Part shown: positions 56,004 through 64,000 of the stretch, piece after piece
Layout of the letters: every line of letters begins with the position of its first letter
Numbering within the stretch: position 1 is the stretch's first letter
NCBI RefSeq assembly: GCF_036057275.1
Contig: NZ_CP107945.1
Span: forward strand, 8,184,001-8,248,000
DNA length: 64,000 bases
Direction: 5' to 3'
Source of the DNA: Streptomyces sp. NBC_00390
GTDB lineage: Bacteria; Actinomycetota; Actinomycetes; Streptomycetales; Streptomycetaceae
Made by a program: the position numbers and the translations under genes
Notes under the pieces: model-generated
Seen by the model: only the letters and a program-made list of their open reading frames with translations
Told to the model about the DNA's origin: nothing
The model's database searches: none

Positions 56004-57060
56004 TCAGGCTGTGGCGGGGAGCGGGCGTCCGCCCCCGCGGATGCCCTTCTCGCTGCGGATGCGGGCGCGTTCGCGACGCTGCGCCGCGAGGACGTCGGGG
56101 TGGCGGGCGTTGGTGTTGCGCCAGCGCAGGTAGGCATGCAGGGCCCGGGTCTGCACGCGGTGGTTGCGGTGGTTGGAGTTGGCGATCGTGAACTGCCGCA
56201 GTGGCCCGAAATGGGCTTCGATTGGGTTGGCCCAGGAGGCGTAGGTCGGGGTGAAGCACAGCTCGACGCGGTTCTTCTTCGCCCAGCCACGGATCTTGTC
56301 GCCCTTGTGGGCGGACAGGTGGTCCAGGATGACGTAGATCGGGGCGCCGTCCGGACGCGCGGCCCGGATCGACCTCAGTGCGGCCAGGGTGTTCACCGCA
56401 CCCTTCTTGCGGCGGTTGACGCCCCACTGCCGGTCGTCGCCGACGGAATAGCAGCCGTGGAAGTACCGCACCCCGTGGGTGCGGTGGTAGGTCGCGGGAT
56501 GGCGCTCGGGTTGACCGATGGGAGCCCAGCCAGCCCCGGCGGTGGGGCGAATGCCGAGCGGCCCGAACTCGTCGAACGCGAACACGCGGTCCGGGAAGGG
56601 TTCCAGCACCTCCTCGATGCGGCCCAGCTTGGCGTCGCGCTCGGGTCGGGCGACTCCTTCCAGGTCTTGGTGCGTTGGAAGGTGACGCCGCGGCGGGCGA
56701 GCAGGCACCGTAATGCCTCGCGGCCGACCCGGATCACTCGGCCGTGCACTTTCCGCAGGTAGGCGGCGAGTTTGCGGATGGACCAGCGGGTGAAGGGCCG
56801 GGCCGAGCTTGGTCGGGCGGGTAGTGGCCATCTGGACGACGAAGTCCTCGTCGTCAGGACTGAGCAGGCGGGGACGGCCTCCCGCCCAGCGAGGGTCCAG
56901 GCAAGCCAGGCCGATCTCGTTGAACCGGTGGATCACGTCGCGGACGGTGTCCTCGTCGGCCTGGACCAGCTTCGCGATCACCGGGACCCTGTTTCCACCG
57001 GCCGAGGCCAGCAGCATCATCGTGCGCCGGTACAAACCCGCGCGGGCCGCGGCAGCCCGT
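56004..57060 (-). pseudogene. IS630-family transposase with compensating frameshifts
   Basis: The N-terminal HTH (TVRDVIHRFNEIGLACLDPRW) is followed by a normal catalytic half: VFAFDEFGPLGI with the first Asp, PIYVILDHLSAHKGDKI with the second, and FTPTYASWANPIEAHFG with the Glu. Between about 56650 and 56830 the protein is out of frame (LHPLVHPQTRRLP and so on), while another frame carries the expected HGRVIRVGREALRCLLARRGVTF. Two opposite frameshifts thus restore the frame after 60 codons. The true 5' end is missing and joined to an oxidoreductase fragment. Confidence 0.85.
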
Positions 57061-57064
57061 GAGG

Positions 57065-57250
57065 CTGCTCGGAAGGGTTCAGCGCCTGCACCGCGCTCGC
57101 CAGGCTGTCGACGACGGTCTCGTCATAGACGATCGATCCCTCGCGCAGCCAGCTACGGAACTGCTCGCCGAACTCCGCAGCCCGGTCCGGGTGGTATCCC
57201 AGGGTGAAACCACGCAGGTTCGGATGCTTGCCCAGGACGCTCAGGAGATC
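57065..57250 (-). pseudogene. MDR-family NADP oxidoreductase, C-terminal fragment
   Basis: About 60 residues read HPNLRGFTLGYHPDRAAEFGEQFRSW and LREGSIVYDETVVDSLASAVQAL. This is the end of a curcumin-reductase/2-alkenal-reductase-like protein. Both ends are cut; the 3' side joins the IS630 remnant. Confidence 0.7.
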
Positions 57251-57749
57251 GTCGGGGCCGTCGCCCGGTGGGCCGCGCAGCGATGCGCCTGTGCACGTTC
57301 ATGACCGCGTGTTCACTACGGTCTGGTCTCTGCCTGGAGAGTCAGCGATTGCGCAGGGTCCGCCGACACAGCGACTGCGCATCACCCCCCGGGTTCCGGC
57401 GGTTCCGCAGGACTTAGCACGTATGAAGACGCGGGCCCTACATCATGCGCAAGGCGTGCCAGGACCTGGCTGGTGTGGAGCCGTGGGTGTGCGCTCGGGT
57501 CGATGCCCGTCCGCTCAAGGCCTCGCCCTGAAGGACTGGATCCAGTGCGAGTCGACGACGATCCCCGGAAACACGAAATGGCCCCCGCGTCCGAAGACGA
57601 CGAGGCAGGCGTGTGGGCGGGGAGTGAACTGAATCGGACCGAGCACCTGGTCACGGCACCACAGAGAAGTGAGTACGCGGACTCAGGACCTCAGGCTCCC
57701 CTCGGCGCGAGGATGAAGATCGCCTCGCCGCCCCGACCCCAGGAGTCCC
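57251..57749. other. Gene-poor stretch
   Basis: 500 bases with decayed sequence. A minus-strand frame at 57382-57654 ends QVLARLAHDVGPASSYVL and so on, which looks protein-like but is not assignable. Confidence 0.35.
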
Positions 57750-58409
57750 GTGCTCAGTCGCATCGCCGCCGACTTCGTCGCCTCCGTAGGCCGCCTGACG
57801 ACGTCTGCTGAACTGACCACCGTCCCAGCCACCGGCATCCTCGTCGCCAACCACACGTCCCTGGCGGATCCGGCTATCGTGCTCGCCGCCTTGCGTCGTA
57901 TGGACGTCGAACCGGTCATCCTGGCCACCGCCGGTCTGTGGCGCATCCCTGTCCTGCGGTATCTCCTGGACCGCGAAGGCCATGTTCCCGTCCACCGCGG
58001 CACCACCCACGCAGCCCACGCCCTGGACAAGGCTGCGGCAGCACTCGACGCCGGGCGCCTGGTGCTCATCTACGGCGAAGGGCGCCTGCCTCGTCGCAGG
58101 GACGCCGCCGAGGCCGCTCCCGACTCATTTCGCAGCGGTCCTGCACGCCTCGCTGCCGCCTCCGGCGCCCCCATCATTCCGATCGGCCAGGCGGGAGCCC
58201 GCCGGGTCACCTCCGGCAGCCCTGCCAAGCAGGTCGCAGGGCTCCTCACGGCCCACATCCGTCGTCCCCGCCTGCATGTGCACGTCGGCGCTCCGATCGA
58301 GCTGCCTTCGGGAACAGCCGCCGCGACCGCGGCCGCCCATCATGCAGTCACCGCTGCCTGGCGAACCGCTGCGCAGCGCCTGGGTGAGCCTGCAGCGCTT
58401 GCGGCCTGA
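57750..58409 (+). CDS. PlsC-type lysophospholipid acyltransferase
   Basis: A 219-residue acyltransferase of the 1-acyl-glycerol-3-phosphate acyltransferase family. Motif I is NHTSLAD (the catalytic His-x4-Asp). Motif III is IYGEGRLPRR, the glycerophosphate-binding EGxR variant. Motif IV is PIIPIGQAG. It would add a fatty acyl chain to a lysophospholipid or another acceptor at the membrane surface. The GTG at 57750 has AGGAG four bases upstream. The neighbouring flavin monooxygenase fragment is on the same strand but broken, so no pathway can be read. Confidence 0.85.
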   Translation: MLSRIAADFVASVGRLTTSAELTTVPATGILVANHTSLADPAIVLAALRRMDVEPVILATAGLWRIPVLRYLLDREGHVPVHRGTTHAAHALDKAAAALDAGRLVLIYGEGRLPRRRDAAEAAPDSFRSGPARLAAASGAPIIPIGQAGARRVTSGSPAKQVAGLLTAHIRRPRLHVHVGAPIELPSGTAAATAAAHHAVTAAWRTAAQRLGEPAALAA

Positions 58410-58454
58410 TCAAACCAAGCGGTTCGGCACTAGATGCAATACCGGTGATTTAGA

Positions 58455-58876
58455 TCGGCGCCTTCATCGGCGACGCGGCCCTGACCGGCGATCCCCTGTG
58501 GGGGGTGGGGTGCGGGTGGGCTCTGCAGTCCGCGCAATGGTTGGCAGAGGCGGTTGCGTCGGCCGCAACCGGTCCGGGCGACCTCAACAGGTCGCTCGTG
58601 GTGTACGCACGCAGACACCGGCGCCGACTGCGCGGACACCAGTACCTGGCTGTCGACTTCGCCAAGGCCCGTCCGTTCAATCCCTTGGAGCGGCTGATGT
58701 ATTCGGCGGCAGCGCGCGATGAGTCGGTGGCGCGGCACATGCATCTGTTTGCATCCCGCCTGATCGGTCCAATGCGTTTCTTGAACCCTGTGGCACTGGC
58801 CAAGGCTTCGGCCGTCGACATCAAGCATCGCGGGGCGGCTGTGCCACCCGCGCACCTGTCACACACGGGGTCATGA
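58455..58876 (+). pseudogene. FAD-dependent monooxygenase, C-terminal fragment
   Basis: It starts inside the GD motif (AFIGDAALTGDPLWGVGCGWALQSAQWLAEAV) and continues to a natural-looking C-terminus. The first 280 or so residues with the FAD site are gone. This is the end of a flavin hydroxylase or halogenase-like protein, truncated at the 5' side near 58450. Confidence 0.8.
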
Positions 58877-58973
58877 CCGGCGCCCCTCCCACTCCACCCG
58901 CTCGCGGAAGATTCCACAGAAAGGAATACTGAACCGCCTGGCCTGCTGCAGCCGAGTGCAGGTGGGAGCGGCT

Positions 58974-60569
58974 TCAGCTTTGCGGCGAATACGGGCCGGG
59001 CGGCTCAACCGGCGCCGGTGGTTGGTCCTGGTCCTTGGGCTGGTCCTTGTCCTTCTTCGTGTCGTCGTCCTTGGGCTGGTCTTTCGGCTGGTCCTTGTCC
59101 TTCTTCGTGTCGTCGTCCTTGGGCTGGTCTTTCGGCTGGTCCTTGTCCTTCTTCGTGTCGTCGTCCTTGGGCTGGTCTTTCGGCTGGTCCTTGTCCTTCT
59201 TCGTGTCGTCGTCCTTGGGCTGGTCTTTCGGCTGGTCCTTGTCCTTCTTCGTGTCGTCGTCCTTGGGCTGGTCTTTCGGCTGGTCCTTGTCCTTCTTCGT
59301 GTCGTCGTCCTTGGGCTGGTCTTTCGGCTGGTCCTTGTCCTTCTTCGTGTCGTCGTCCTTGGGCTGGTCTTTCGGCTGGTCCTTGTCCTTCTTCGTGTCG
59401 TCGTCCTTGGGCTGGTCTTTCGGCTGGTCCTTGTCCTTCTTCGTGTCGTCGTCCTTGGGCTGGTCTTTCGGCTGGTCCTTGTCCCTCTTCGTGTCGTCGT
59501 CCTTCGGCTGGTGGTCCTTCTCCGGAAACTCCTCTTTCTTGTCGTGGTGCTCCTCTGGCGATGCAGGAGGGGGCAGGACAGGGAACGGCGTTTCGGCAGG
59601 CTGGCCCTTCGGGGTGGGAACCTCTTCGTCACTCTTGCCCAAGAGGTCGCCGCTCGGGCGCTGGAACCAGCCCTTGCGCTCCTGGTCGAACATCGTCACG
59701 GCCTTCATGGGCTTCTCGGTAGGTGTGACCACAACGAGGTTGGAGGGCTGGAACGACGACCACTGCCTGCCGGTGTATTTCTGCTTGCCCTCGCCGGCGA
59801 CGGGCGGAGTCAGAGGGTTGCCGCATGCGCAGCGGACACGCGGAACGCCGCGGTTGTCGATGAGGACGGCCGTGCCGGCCTGCAGGATGGCCTGATAGCT
59901 GGTGGCCGCGCCGCTCTTGTACCCGTGGTTCGTAACGCGCGTGTCCCAGACAAGCCGAGTCGGCGTCAGAGACCCCATGTACTGGGGGATTTCGGACTGC
60001 CGGATGTTGAGGGCGCCGGCGAAGGCCTGCGCTTTGTCGCTGTTCTGCGTGAGGAACTTGACCTGCTTCTCGACGTCACAGCTCGCGACGTTCCGCGTAC
60101 CGCCGTACAGTCCCGGGTGGGAACCATTGACGACGAGGGTGCCTGTGCCGCCCTCCGCACCGGCCGATGACGTACTTGCGGACGAGGCCGCGGCATCCTT
60201 GTCCTGGATGCTGGTCGACGGGGTGAACGGATCAGGGCCGGCCGCGGAGGCGGTCTGGAGGAAGATCTCCCCACCGCCCTTCTTCCCGCTGGGGAGGGTG
60301 ACCGTGAGGATCATCGCCATCGCGGCACCGACGACCACAGTGCCGGCACTCAGCAAAGTTCTCCGTGTCCGCCATCGGGGCGACAGTCCTCCGCGGCGCC
60401 GACCTGGCTCATCCGGTCCGCCGGGCGGACCCGTGGACCCCGGTGGAGGCGGTGGCCCGGCTGGGGGCGGTGGCCCGGCCGGCGGCAGAGGGAGCTGCTG
60501 CTCACCGCCGGACAGCGGGCCGGAGGGAGGGCCGGTGGGGCGTTCGGACGAAGGAGGCAGGGAACTCAC
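58974..60569 (-). CDS. DUF6777-like membrane-anchored protein with long KDQPKD repeat tail
   Basis: A 531-residue protein. The N-terminal 65 residues are Pro/Gly-rich and cytosolic. One membrane segment (LLSAGTVVVGAAMAMILTV) follows, so the bulk is outside. Residues 95-310 form a conserved domain with a Cys pair (CDVEKQVKFL, VRCACGNPLTPP) and the core RLVWDTRVTNHGY and SYQAILQAGTAVLIDN, which I match to DUF6777. The C-terminal tail is ten near-perfect 16-residue repeats DDDTKKDKDQPKDQPK, very acidic and basic. The GTG start has AGGAG upstream. It probably sits at the cell surface with the tail crossing the wall; the role is unknown. Confidence 0.82.
   Translation of the reverse strand: MSSLPPSSERPTGPPSGPLSGGEQQLPLPPAGPPPPAGPPPPPGSTGPPGGPDEPGRRRGGLSPRWRTRRTLLSAGTVVVGAAMAMILTVTLPSGKKGGGEIFLQTASAAGPDPFTPSTSIQDKDAAASSASTSSAGAEGGTGTLVVNGSHPGLYGGTRNVASCDVEKQVKFLTQNSDKAQAFAGALNIRQSEIPQYMGSLTPTRLVWDTRVTNHGYKSGAATSYQAILQAGTAVLIDNRGVPRVRCACGNPLTPPVAGEGKQKYTGRQWSSFQPSNLVVVTPTEKPMKAVTMFDQERKGWFQRPSGDLLGKSDEEVPTPKGQPAETPFPVLPPPASPEEHHDKKEEFPEKDHQPKDDDTKRDKDQPKDQPKDDDTKKDKDQPKDQPKDDDTKKDKDQPKDQPKDDDTKKDKDQPKDQPKDDDTKKDKDQPKDQPKDDDTKKDKDQPKDQPKDDDTKKDKDQPKDQPKDDDTKKDKDQPKDQPKDDDTKKDKDQPKDQPKDDDTKKDKDQPKDQDQPPAPVEPPGPYSPQS
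59042..59510 (-). repeat. Ten tandem 48-bp coding repeats
   Basis: About nine identical units and one variant, each 48 bp. They code the DDDTKKDKDQPKDQPK tail. The near identity of the copies points to recent expansion or ongoing conversion. Confidence 0.92.
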
Positions 60570-61154
60570 GGCACTCTCCTCAACCGCATAAATATTGCGG
60601 AGATAGAAACCATTCTCATTCGCCTTCCTAAGGCCAATTATCGCTCCATGTCCGGGAGGCGCGGATCATGAGGCCACCGGCTTTGTCGAAGCCCGCCTCT
60701 CGAGTAAGCCCGAGCCTTGTCATCGCGTCACGCCACTACCTTTCGGGACTTGACAGAGACAGCGTCCTCATGGAGGAAAGGGGCCGCTGACTCCGGGCCT
60801 CTTGACGTCGCCATGAAGTATCGCGCCGCCTGACGGCGTCCATTGCCGCGTGCCATGGCTTCCTGGGTGGCGTAATCCGGTCGGGACCCGCCCGGCACGA
60901 TGACCATTCTGTCGATGCCTTTCGCCCGCTCGTGAAGCTCGCCTCACGGTCGACCACTCAAGATCCGCATGGCTGTGGCTCGGGGTGCATTCCTGCGAGC
61001 TGTCCGATCGTCTCCAGTTCGTAGCCACGCAGAGACGCCGCCTGGGCACGACGGATCCCGTAATGGGCTTCTACGGGCTCCGGCGTCCCTTTGGGTGGAG
61101 GTGGTGGTCCTTTTGCGGGGTAGGCCCGGCAACGCGATGGGGCCTGGACGGTTC
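60570..61154. other. Gene-free stretch
   Basis: 585 bases. The part near 60595-60640 is AT-rich and should hold the promoter of the DUF6777-like gene. The TTTCGGGACTTGACAGA string near 60736 also occurs near 8250. No gene is supported. Confidence 0.45.
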
Positions 61155-63587
61155 TCAGTTCCCGGAAAGGGACTGCTCGGACCAGACTGTTTTGCCGATC
61201 TCGGAATGCCGGATGCCCCAGCGGTGGGCGAGCTGGGCGACCAGCAGCAGGCCTCGCCCTCCTTCGTCGAAGGTCCGGGCGCGCCGCATGTGCGGGGATG
61301 TATTGCTCGAGTCGAAGACCTCGCAGATCAGGGTGCTGTCCGCGTGGATGAGCCGTAGCTGGATGGGCGGCTGGCCGTAGCGGATGGCATTGGTGACCAG
61401 TTCGCTGACCGTCAGTTCGGTGATGAAGGCGGCGTCGTCCAGTCCCCAGATCGTCAGCTGGTCGGTGACGTTCTTGCGGGCCTGGGCGACGATGGCCGGG
61501 TCGGAGGCCAGGTCCCAGGCGGCGACCCGGTCGGCGTGCAGGGCCCGGGTGCGGGCGATGAGCAGGGCGATGTCGTCGTCGGGGCGGTGCGTCAGCATGG
61601 CCGCGAGAACTCTGTCGCAGACCGTGTCCAGGGTCTGGGCGGGGTGGGCGAGGGCCTGGAACATCTTGTCCAGGGCTTCGTCGATGTCGTGGTCGCGGGC
61701 TTCGAGCAGACCGTCGGTGTAGAGGGCGAGGAGGCTGCCCTCAGGCAGTTCGGTCTCGAAGGCTTCGAACGGCAGGCCGCCCAGGCCCAGCGGCGGGCCG
61801 GCCGGGACATCGAGGAAGCGAACGGCGCCGTCCGGTGTGACCACGGCGGGCGGGGGGTGGCCGGCCCGGGCGAAGGTGCAGCGCCGGGAGACCGGGTCGT
61901 AGACCGCGTACAGGCAGGTGGTGCCGATGCCTCCGGCGGTTTCGGCGGCGCCTTCCGTGCCGCCCTCGTCGGCGGACAGATGGATGACGAGGTCGTCGAG
62001 GTGGGTGAGCAGCTCGTCGGGCGGGAGGTCGACGTCGGCGAGGGTGCGCACCGCGGTGCGCAGCCGGCCCATGGTGGCGGAGGCGCGCATGCCGTGGCCG
62101 ACCACATCGCCCACGACGAGAGCCACCCGCGCGCCGGACAGCCCGATCACGTCGAACCAGTCGCCGCCCACACCGGCTTGGGTAGTGGAGGGCAGGTAGC
62201 GGGAGGCGATCTCGAGTGCCGCCTGATCGGGCAGCGCATGGGGGAGCAGGCTGCGCTGCAGGGTCATGGTGGTGGTGCGCCCCCGGGTGGACCGGCTGGC
62301 GTTGTGGATGCTGACGGCCGCCTTGGCCGTGAGCTCCTCGGCCAGCCACAGGTCGTCCGATCCGAAGGGCTCTTGCCGCTGGTGACGGCTGAAGAAGGCC
62401 ACGCCGAGCGTGATGCCGCGGGCACGCATCGGCACCACCATCACCGAGTGTGGCCCCACGTCGCGGATCCATGCGGCCTGGGGGTCCTGGGCCGCCCACC
62501 GGGCGATGGCGGGGTCGCTCCCCTCGTAAAGGGCGCCATGTCCTTGGGCCACGCACTGGGCCACAGGTGACAGCGCCGGGTAGAGGGTCTTTCCTCCCGC
62601 CGCGAGCCAGGACGCGGGGCTGTCCTCAAGGACCGACCGCACAGCGGTACGGGCCATGGTTATGGGCCCTGCCGACGGGACGGGGGGCGGCCTGTCGCCG
62701 TGCTGGGGGGCATCCAGCAGGTCGACGGCGGCGAAGTCCGCGAGCTGGGGGACGGCGACGTCGGCCAGTTCCTGCGCGGTGCGCCGGATGTCCGAGGTGG
62801 TGCCGATGCGGGCGTCGGCGTCGTTCAGCAGGAGCATCCGCTGCCGGGCGAGGTTCTCCCCGGACCTGGAGTGCGCCGTCAGGCACACGGCGAGCACCCG
62901 GCCGCCGGAGTCTTTCAGCGGGGCGAGGGAGGTCGACCAGCCGCGCTCCGCGCTGACACCCGTGGGCCCGATGTAGGCCTCCACGTGCTGCTGCTCGCCG
63001 CTCTCCAGTGCCAGGCGCATCCTCGTCTCGGCCTCCTGGCTCACGGGATGCGGCGCGATTTCCGGCAGGCGCAGCCCGCGCATCTGGCCCTCGGTGAAAG
63101 AAAGCGCACGCTCCATGCCGGCGTTGGCCCGCAACAGCCGCAGGTCCGCATCGAAGACCGCCAGGATGCCGGGGAACTGGCGAAACACCCATTCACTCAG
63201 CGCCTCGCCCCCGGGCGTGCGCGCCTCGCCCGCCACGGCCGACACCACGAGCCACTCGGTGACCGAGCCGGGCGATGTCCGGCGGTGCGCGAGCAGTCCC
63301 CGCTGAAGCCGGTGGCCGTCCCGGTGCCGCAGCGCCACGGTGCCGCTCCACCTCTCCCGCCCGGCCGTATCCGGCCGCGCACTCTCGCCGACGTCATCGG
63401 CGAGCAGCCGGGCAGCGGCCTGCCCCACGACCTCCGAGTGCACGTAGCCGAGCAGCCGCCGGGCACCTTCGCTCCACTCCGTCACGATGCCCTGCTCATT
63501 GATGGTGGCCGTGGCCGTGTATGCCGACTCGGGGGAGGCGTCCGACTCGTTCGGCCGCTCACCAGAAGGGGTGGGAAGTCGCTCCAT
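61155..63587 (-). CDS. PAS-PAS-GAF-SpoIIE-HATPase multidomain phosphatase
   Basis: An 810-residue sensor phosphatase. Two PAS domains lie at roughly residues 20-125 (INEQGIVTEWSEGARRLLGY) and 130-250 (FPGILAVFDADLRLLRANAGMERAL). A GAF domain spans 255-430. The SpoIIE-type PP2C domain (440-670) has the metal motifs VGGDWFDVI, VVGDVVGHG, ALYTDGLLE and PDDDIALLI. A C-terminal HATPase_c anti-sigma-like kinase domain (680-810) contains ELTVSELVTNAIRYG and FDEGGRGLLLV. This is the Streptomyces partner-switching type that both phosphorylates and dephosphorylates antagonists. The ATG at 63587 is accepted; the binding site is weak. Confidence 0.92.
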   Translation of the reverse strand: MERLPTPSGERPNESDASPESAYTATATINEQGIVTEWSEGARRLLGYVHSEVVGQAAARLLADDVGESARPDTAGRERWSGTVALRHRDGHRLQRGLLAHRRTSPGSVTEWLVVSAVAGEARTPGGEALSEWVFRQFPGILAVFDADLRLLRANAGMERALSFTEGQMRGLRLPEIAPHPVSQEAETRMRLALESGEQQHVEAYIGPTGVSAERGWSTSLAPLKDSGGRVLAVCLTAHSRSGENLARQRMLLLNDADARIGTTSDIRRTAQELADVAVPQLADFAAVDLLDAPQHGDRPPPVPSAGPITMARTAVRSVLEDSPASWLAAGGKTLYPALSPVAQCVAQGHGALYEGSDPAIARWAAQDPQAAWIRDVGPHSVMVVPMRARGITLGVAFFSRHQRQEPFGSDDLWLAEELTAKAAVSIHNASRSTRGRTTTMTLQRSLLPHALPDQAALEIASRYLPSTTQAGVGGDWFDVIGLSGARVALVVGDVVGHGMRASATMGRLRTAVRTLADVDLPPDELLTHLDDLVIHLSADEGGTEGAAETAGGIGTTCLYAVYDPVSRRCTFARAGHPPPAVVTPDGAVRFLDVPAGPPLGLGGLPFEAFETELPEGSLLALYTDGLLEARDHDIDEALDKMFQALAHPAQTLDTVCDRVLAAMLTHRPDDDIALLIARTRALHADRVAAWDLASDPAIVAQARKNVTDQLTIWGLDDAAFITELTVSELVTNAIRYGQPPIQLRLIHADSTLICEVFDSSNTSPHMRRARTFDEGGRGLLLVAQLAHRWGIRHSEIGKTVWSEQSLSGN

Positions 63588-64000
63588 CGCCGCTCATCTC
63601 GCCGTTCGGGAACCTGCACGGCCGGGGCCCTCCTGACAAGCATGATCCTGAGGGGCACGGAGCACCAACGCAGCGCTGTCACGGGCTCCCTGCCCCGGCC
63701 CCCGCTGCCGGCAAGGCCACAGGAGGCGGTCGGCGGCTCACAAGCCGGCCCGGCAGCGGGCATGCAGTGCGCCTGCGGCCCCGGCGGCGATCAGGCGCCC
63801 GCGCCGAACCCCGGCCTCCCTGCGCGAAAGAGCTGTGTGTCCCCTGGGGAGGCCCACGGGAGCTGTCCGGGGCGGCAGATCATCTCCGTGGCCCTACGGC
63901 TCTTTGCTGCCATCGCGCTGCGGCGCGCGGGTGGACGTGCCCTGTGACACGTCTGTGACAGGTGGGGGACACCGTCATGAAGTCACCCCGGCAGGCTTTT
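63588..64000. other. Window end, no gene recognised
   Basis: 413 bases up to the window edge. Frames are open on both strands, but I see no supportable gene. The promoter of the phosphatase gene should lie at its left end. Confidence 0.4.

Noticed and set aside
59042..59510. Possible CRISPR array
   Set aside because: The units are contiguous with no unique spacers and code a protein repeat in frame.
58956..60170. 404-residue plus-strand frame with LVLLRVVVLGLVFRLV repeats
   Set aside because: It is the reverse reading of the 48-bp repeats. The minus-strand frame has a start site, a membrane segment and a conserved domain.

Overview
The window is high-GC DNA (roughly 70 %) with GTG and TTG starts, GGAGG-type ribosome binding sites and many actinomycete families: a FurA/KatG pair, SpoIIE-type phosphatases, a DUF6777-like protein, a class of Pls-like membrane synthetase, and Streptomyces-type IS5, IS630, IS256, IS110 and ISL3 debris. 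It reads as an accessory arm region of a Streptomyces chromosome or of a close relative.

Layout. 0-5 kb: a hypothetical protein, an alpha/beta hydrolase, a PLP-dependent ACC-deaminase-like enzyme and a frameshifted secreted TIM-barrel protein. 5-10.5 kb: a run of small exported proteins, including two paralogous glycine-rich repeat proteins (one ending in a helix-turn-helix-like domain), a short glycine-rich protein, an M15-like cysteine-rich protein and a glycine-rich membrane peptide. 10.5-17.3 kb: a GlxA-type regulator, a metallo-beta-lactamase-fold hydrolase, a cytochrome P450, a SnoaL-like protein and a STAND-type ATPase. 17.3-27.3 kb: a gene graveyard of truncated or frameshifted genes and transposase fragments with three copies of one IS terminal sequence. 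Intact small genes (VOC proteins, an imine-reductase-like enzyme with an HxlR regulator, a DJ-1 family protein) survive between them. 27.3-37 kb: XRE regulator and methionine aminopeptidase, a DUF418 membrane protein flanked by an inverted duplication and a fossil two-component system, a histidine-phosphatase-like protein, a Pls-like carrier-domain membrane protein and a GAF-SpoIIE phosphatase. 37-41 kb: FurA and KatG, the peroxide-response pair.

41-44.4 kb holds the most striking locus. A protein that fuses a uracil-DNA-glycosylase-like domain to an R-S-ExE ADP-ribosyltransferase domain is divergent from a macrodomain protein. The 186-bp region between them carries two back-to-back promoters, both matching the RecA-independent (PafBC-type) DNA-damage promoter pattern with identical spacing. 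This looks like a damage-induced ADP-ribosylation writer/eraser pair.

44.6-49.6 kb: IS110, IS5 and IS256 material, a BtrH-like protein, and an ISL3 element with perfect target duplication and a frameshifted transposase. 49.6-64 kb: an AI-2E family membrane protein, a coupled monooxygenase/membrane-protein pair, a GNAT acetyltransferase, a broken IS630, a PlsC-like acyltransferase, a truncated flavin monooxygenase, a DUF6777-like protein with ten 48-bp repeats, and a large PAS-GAF-SpoIIE-HATPase phosphatase. I saw no tRNA, rRNA, CRISPR array or prophage module. All functional statements rest on reading the sequence and on recalled family knowledge; no search was run.
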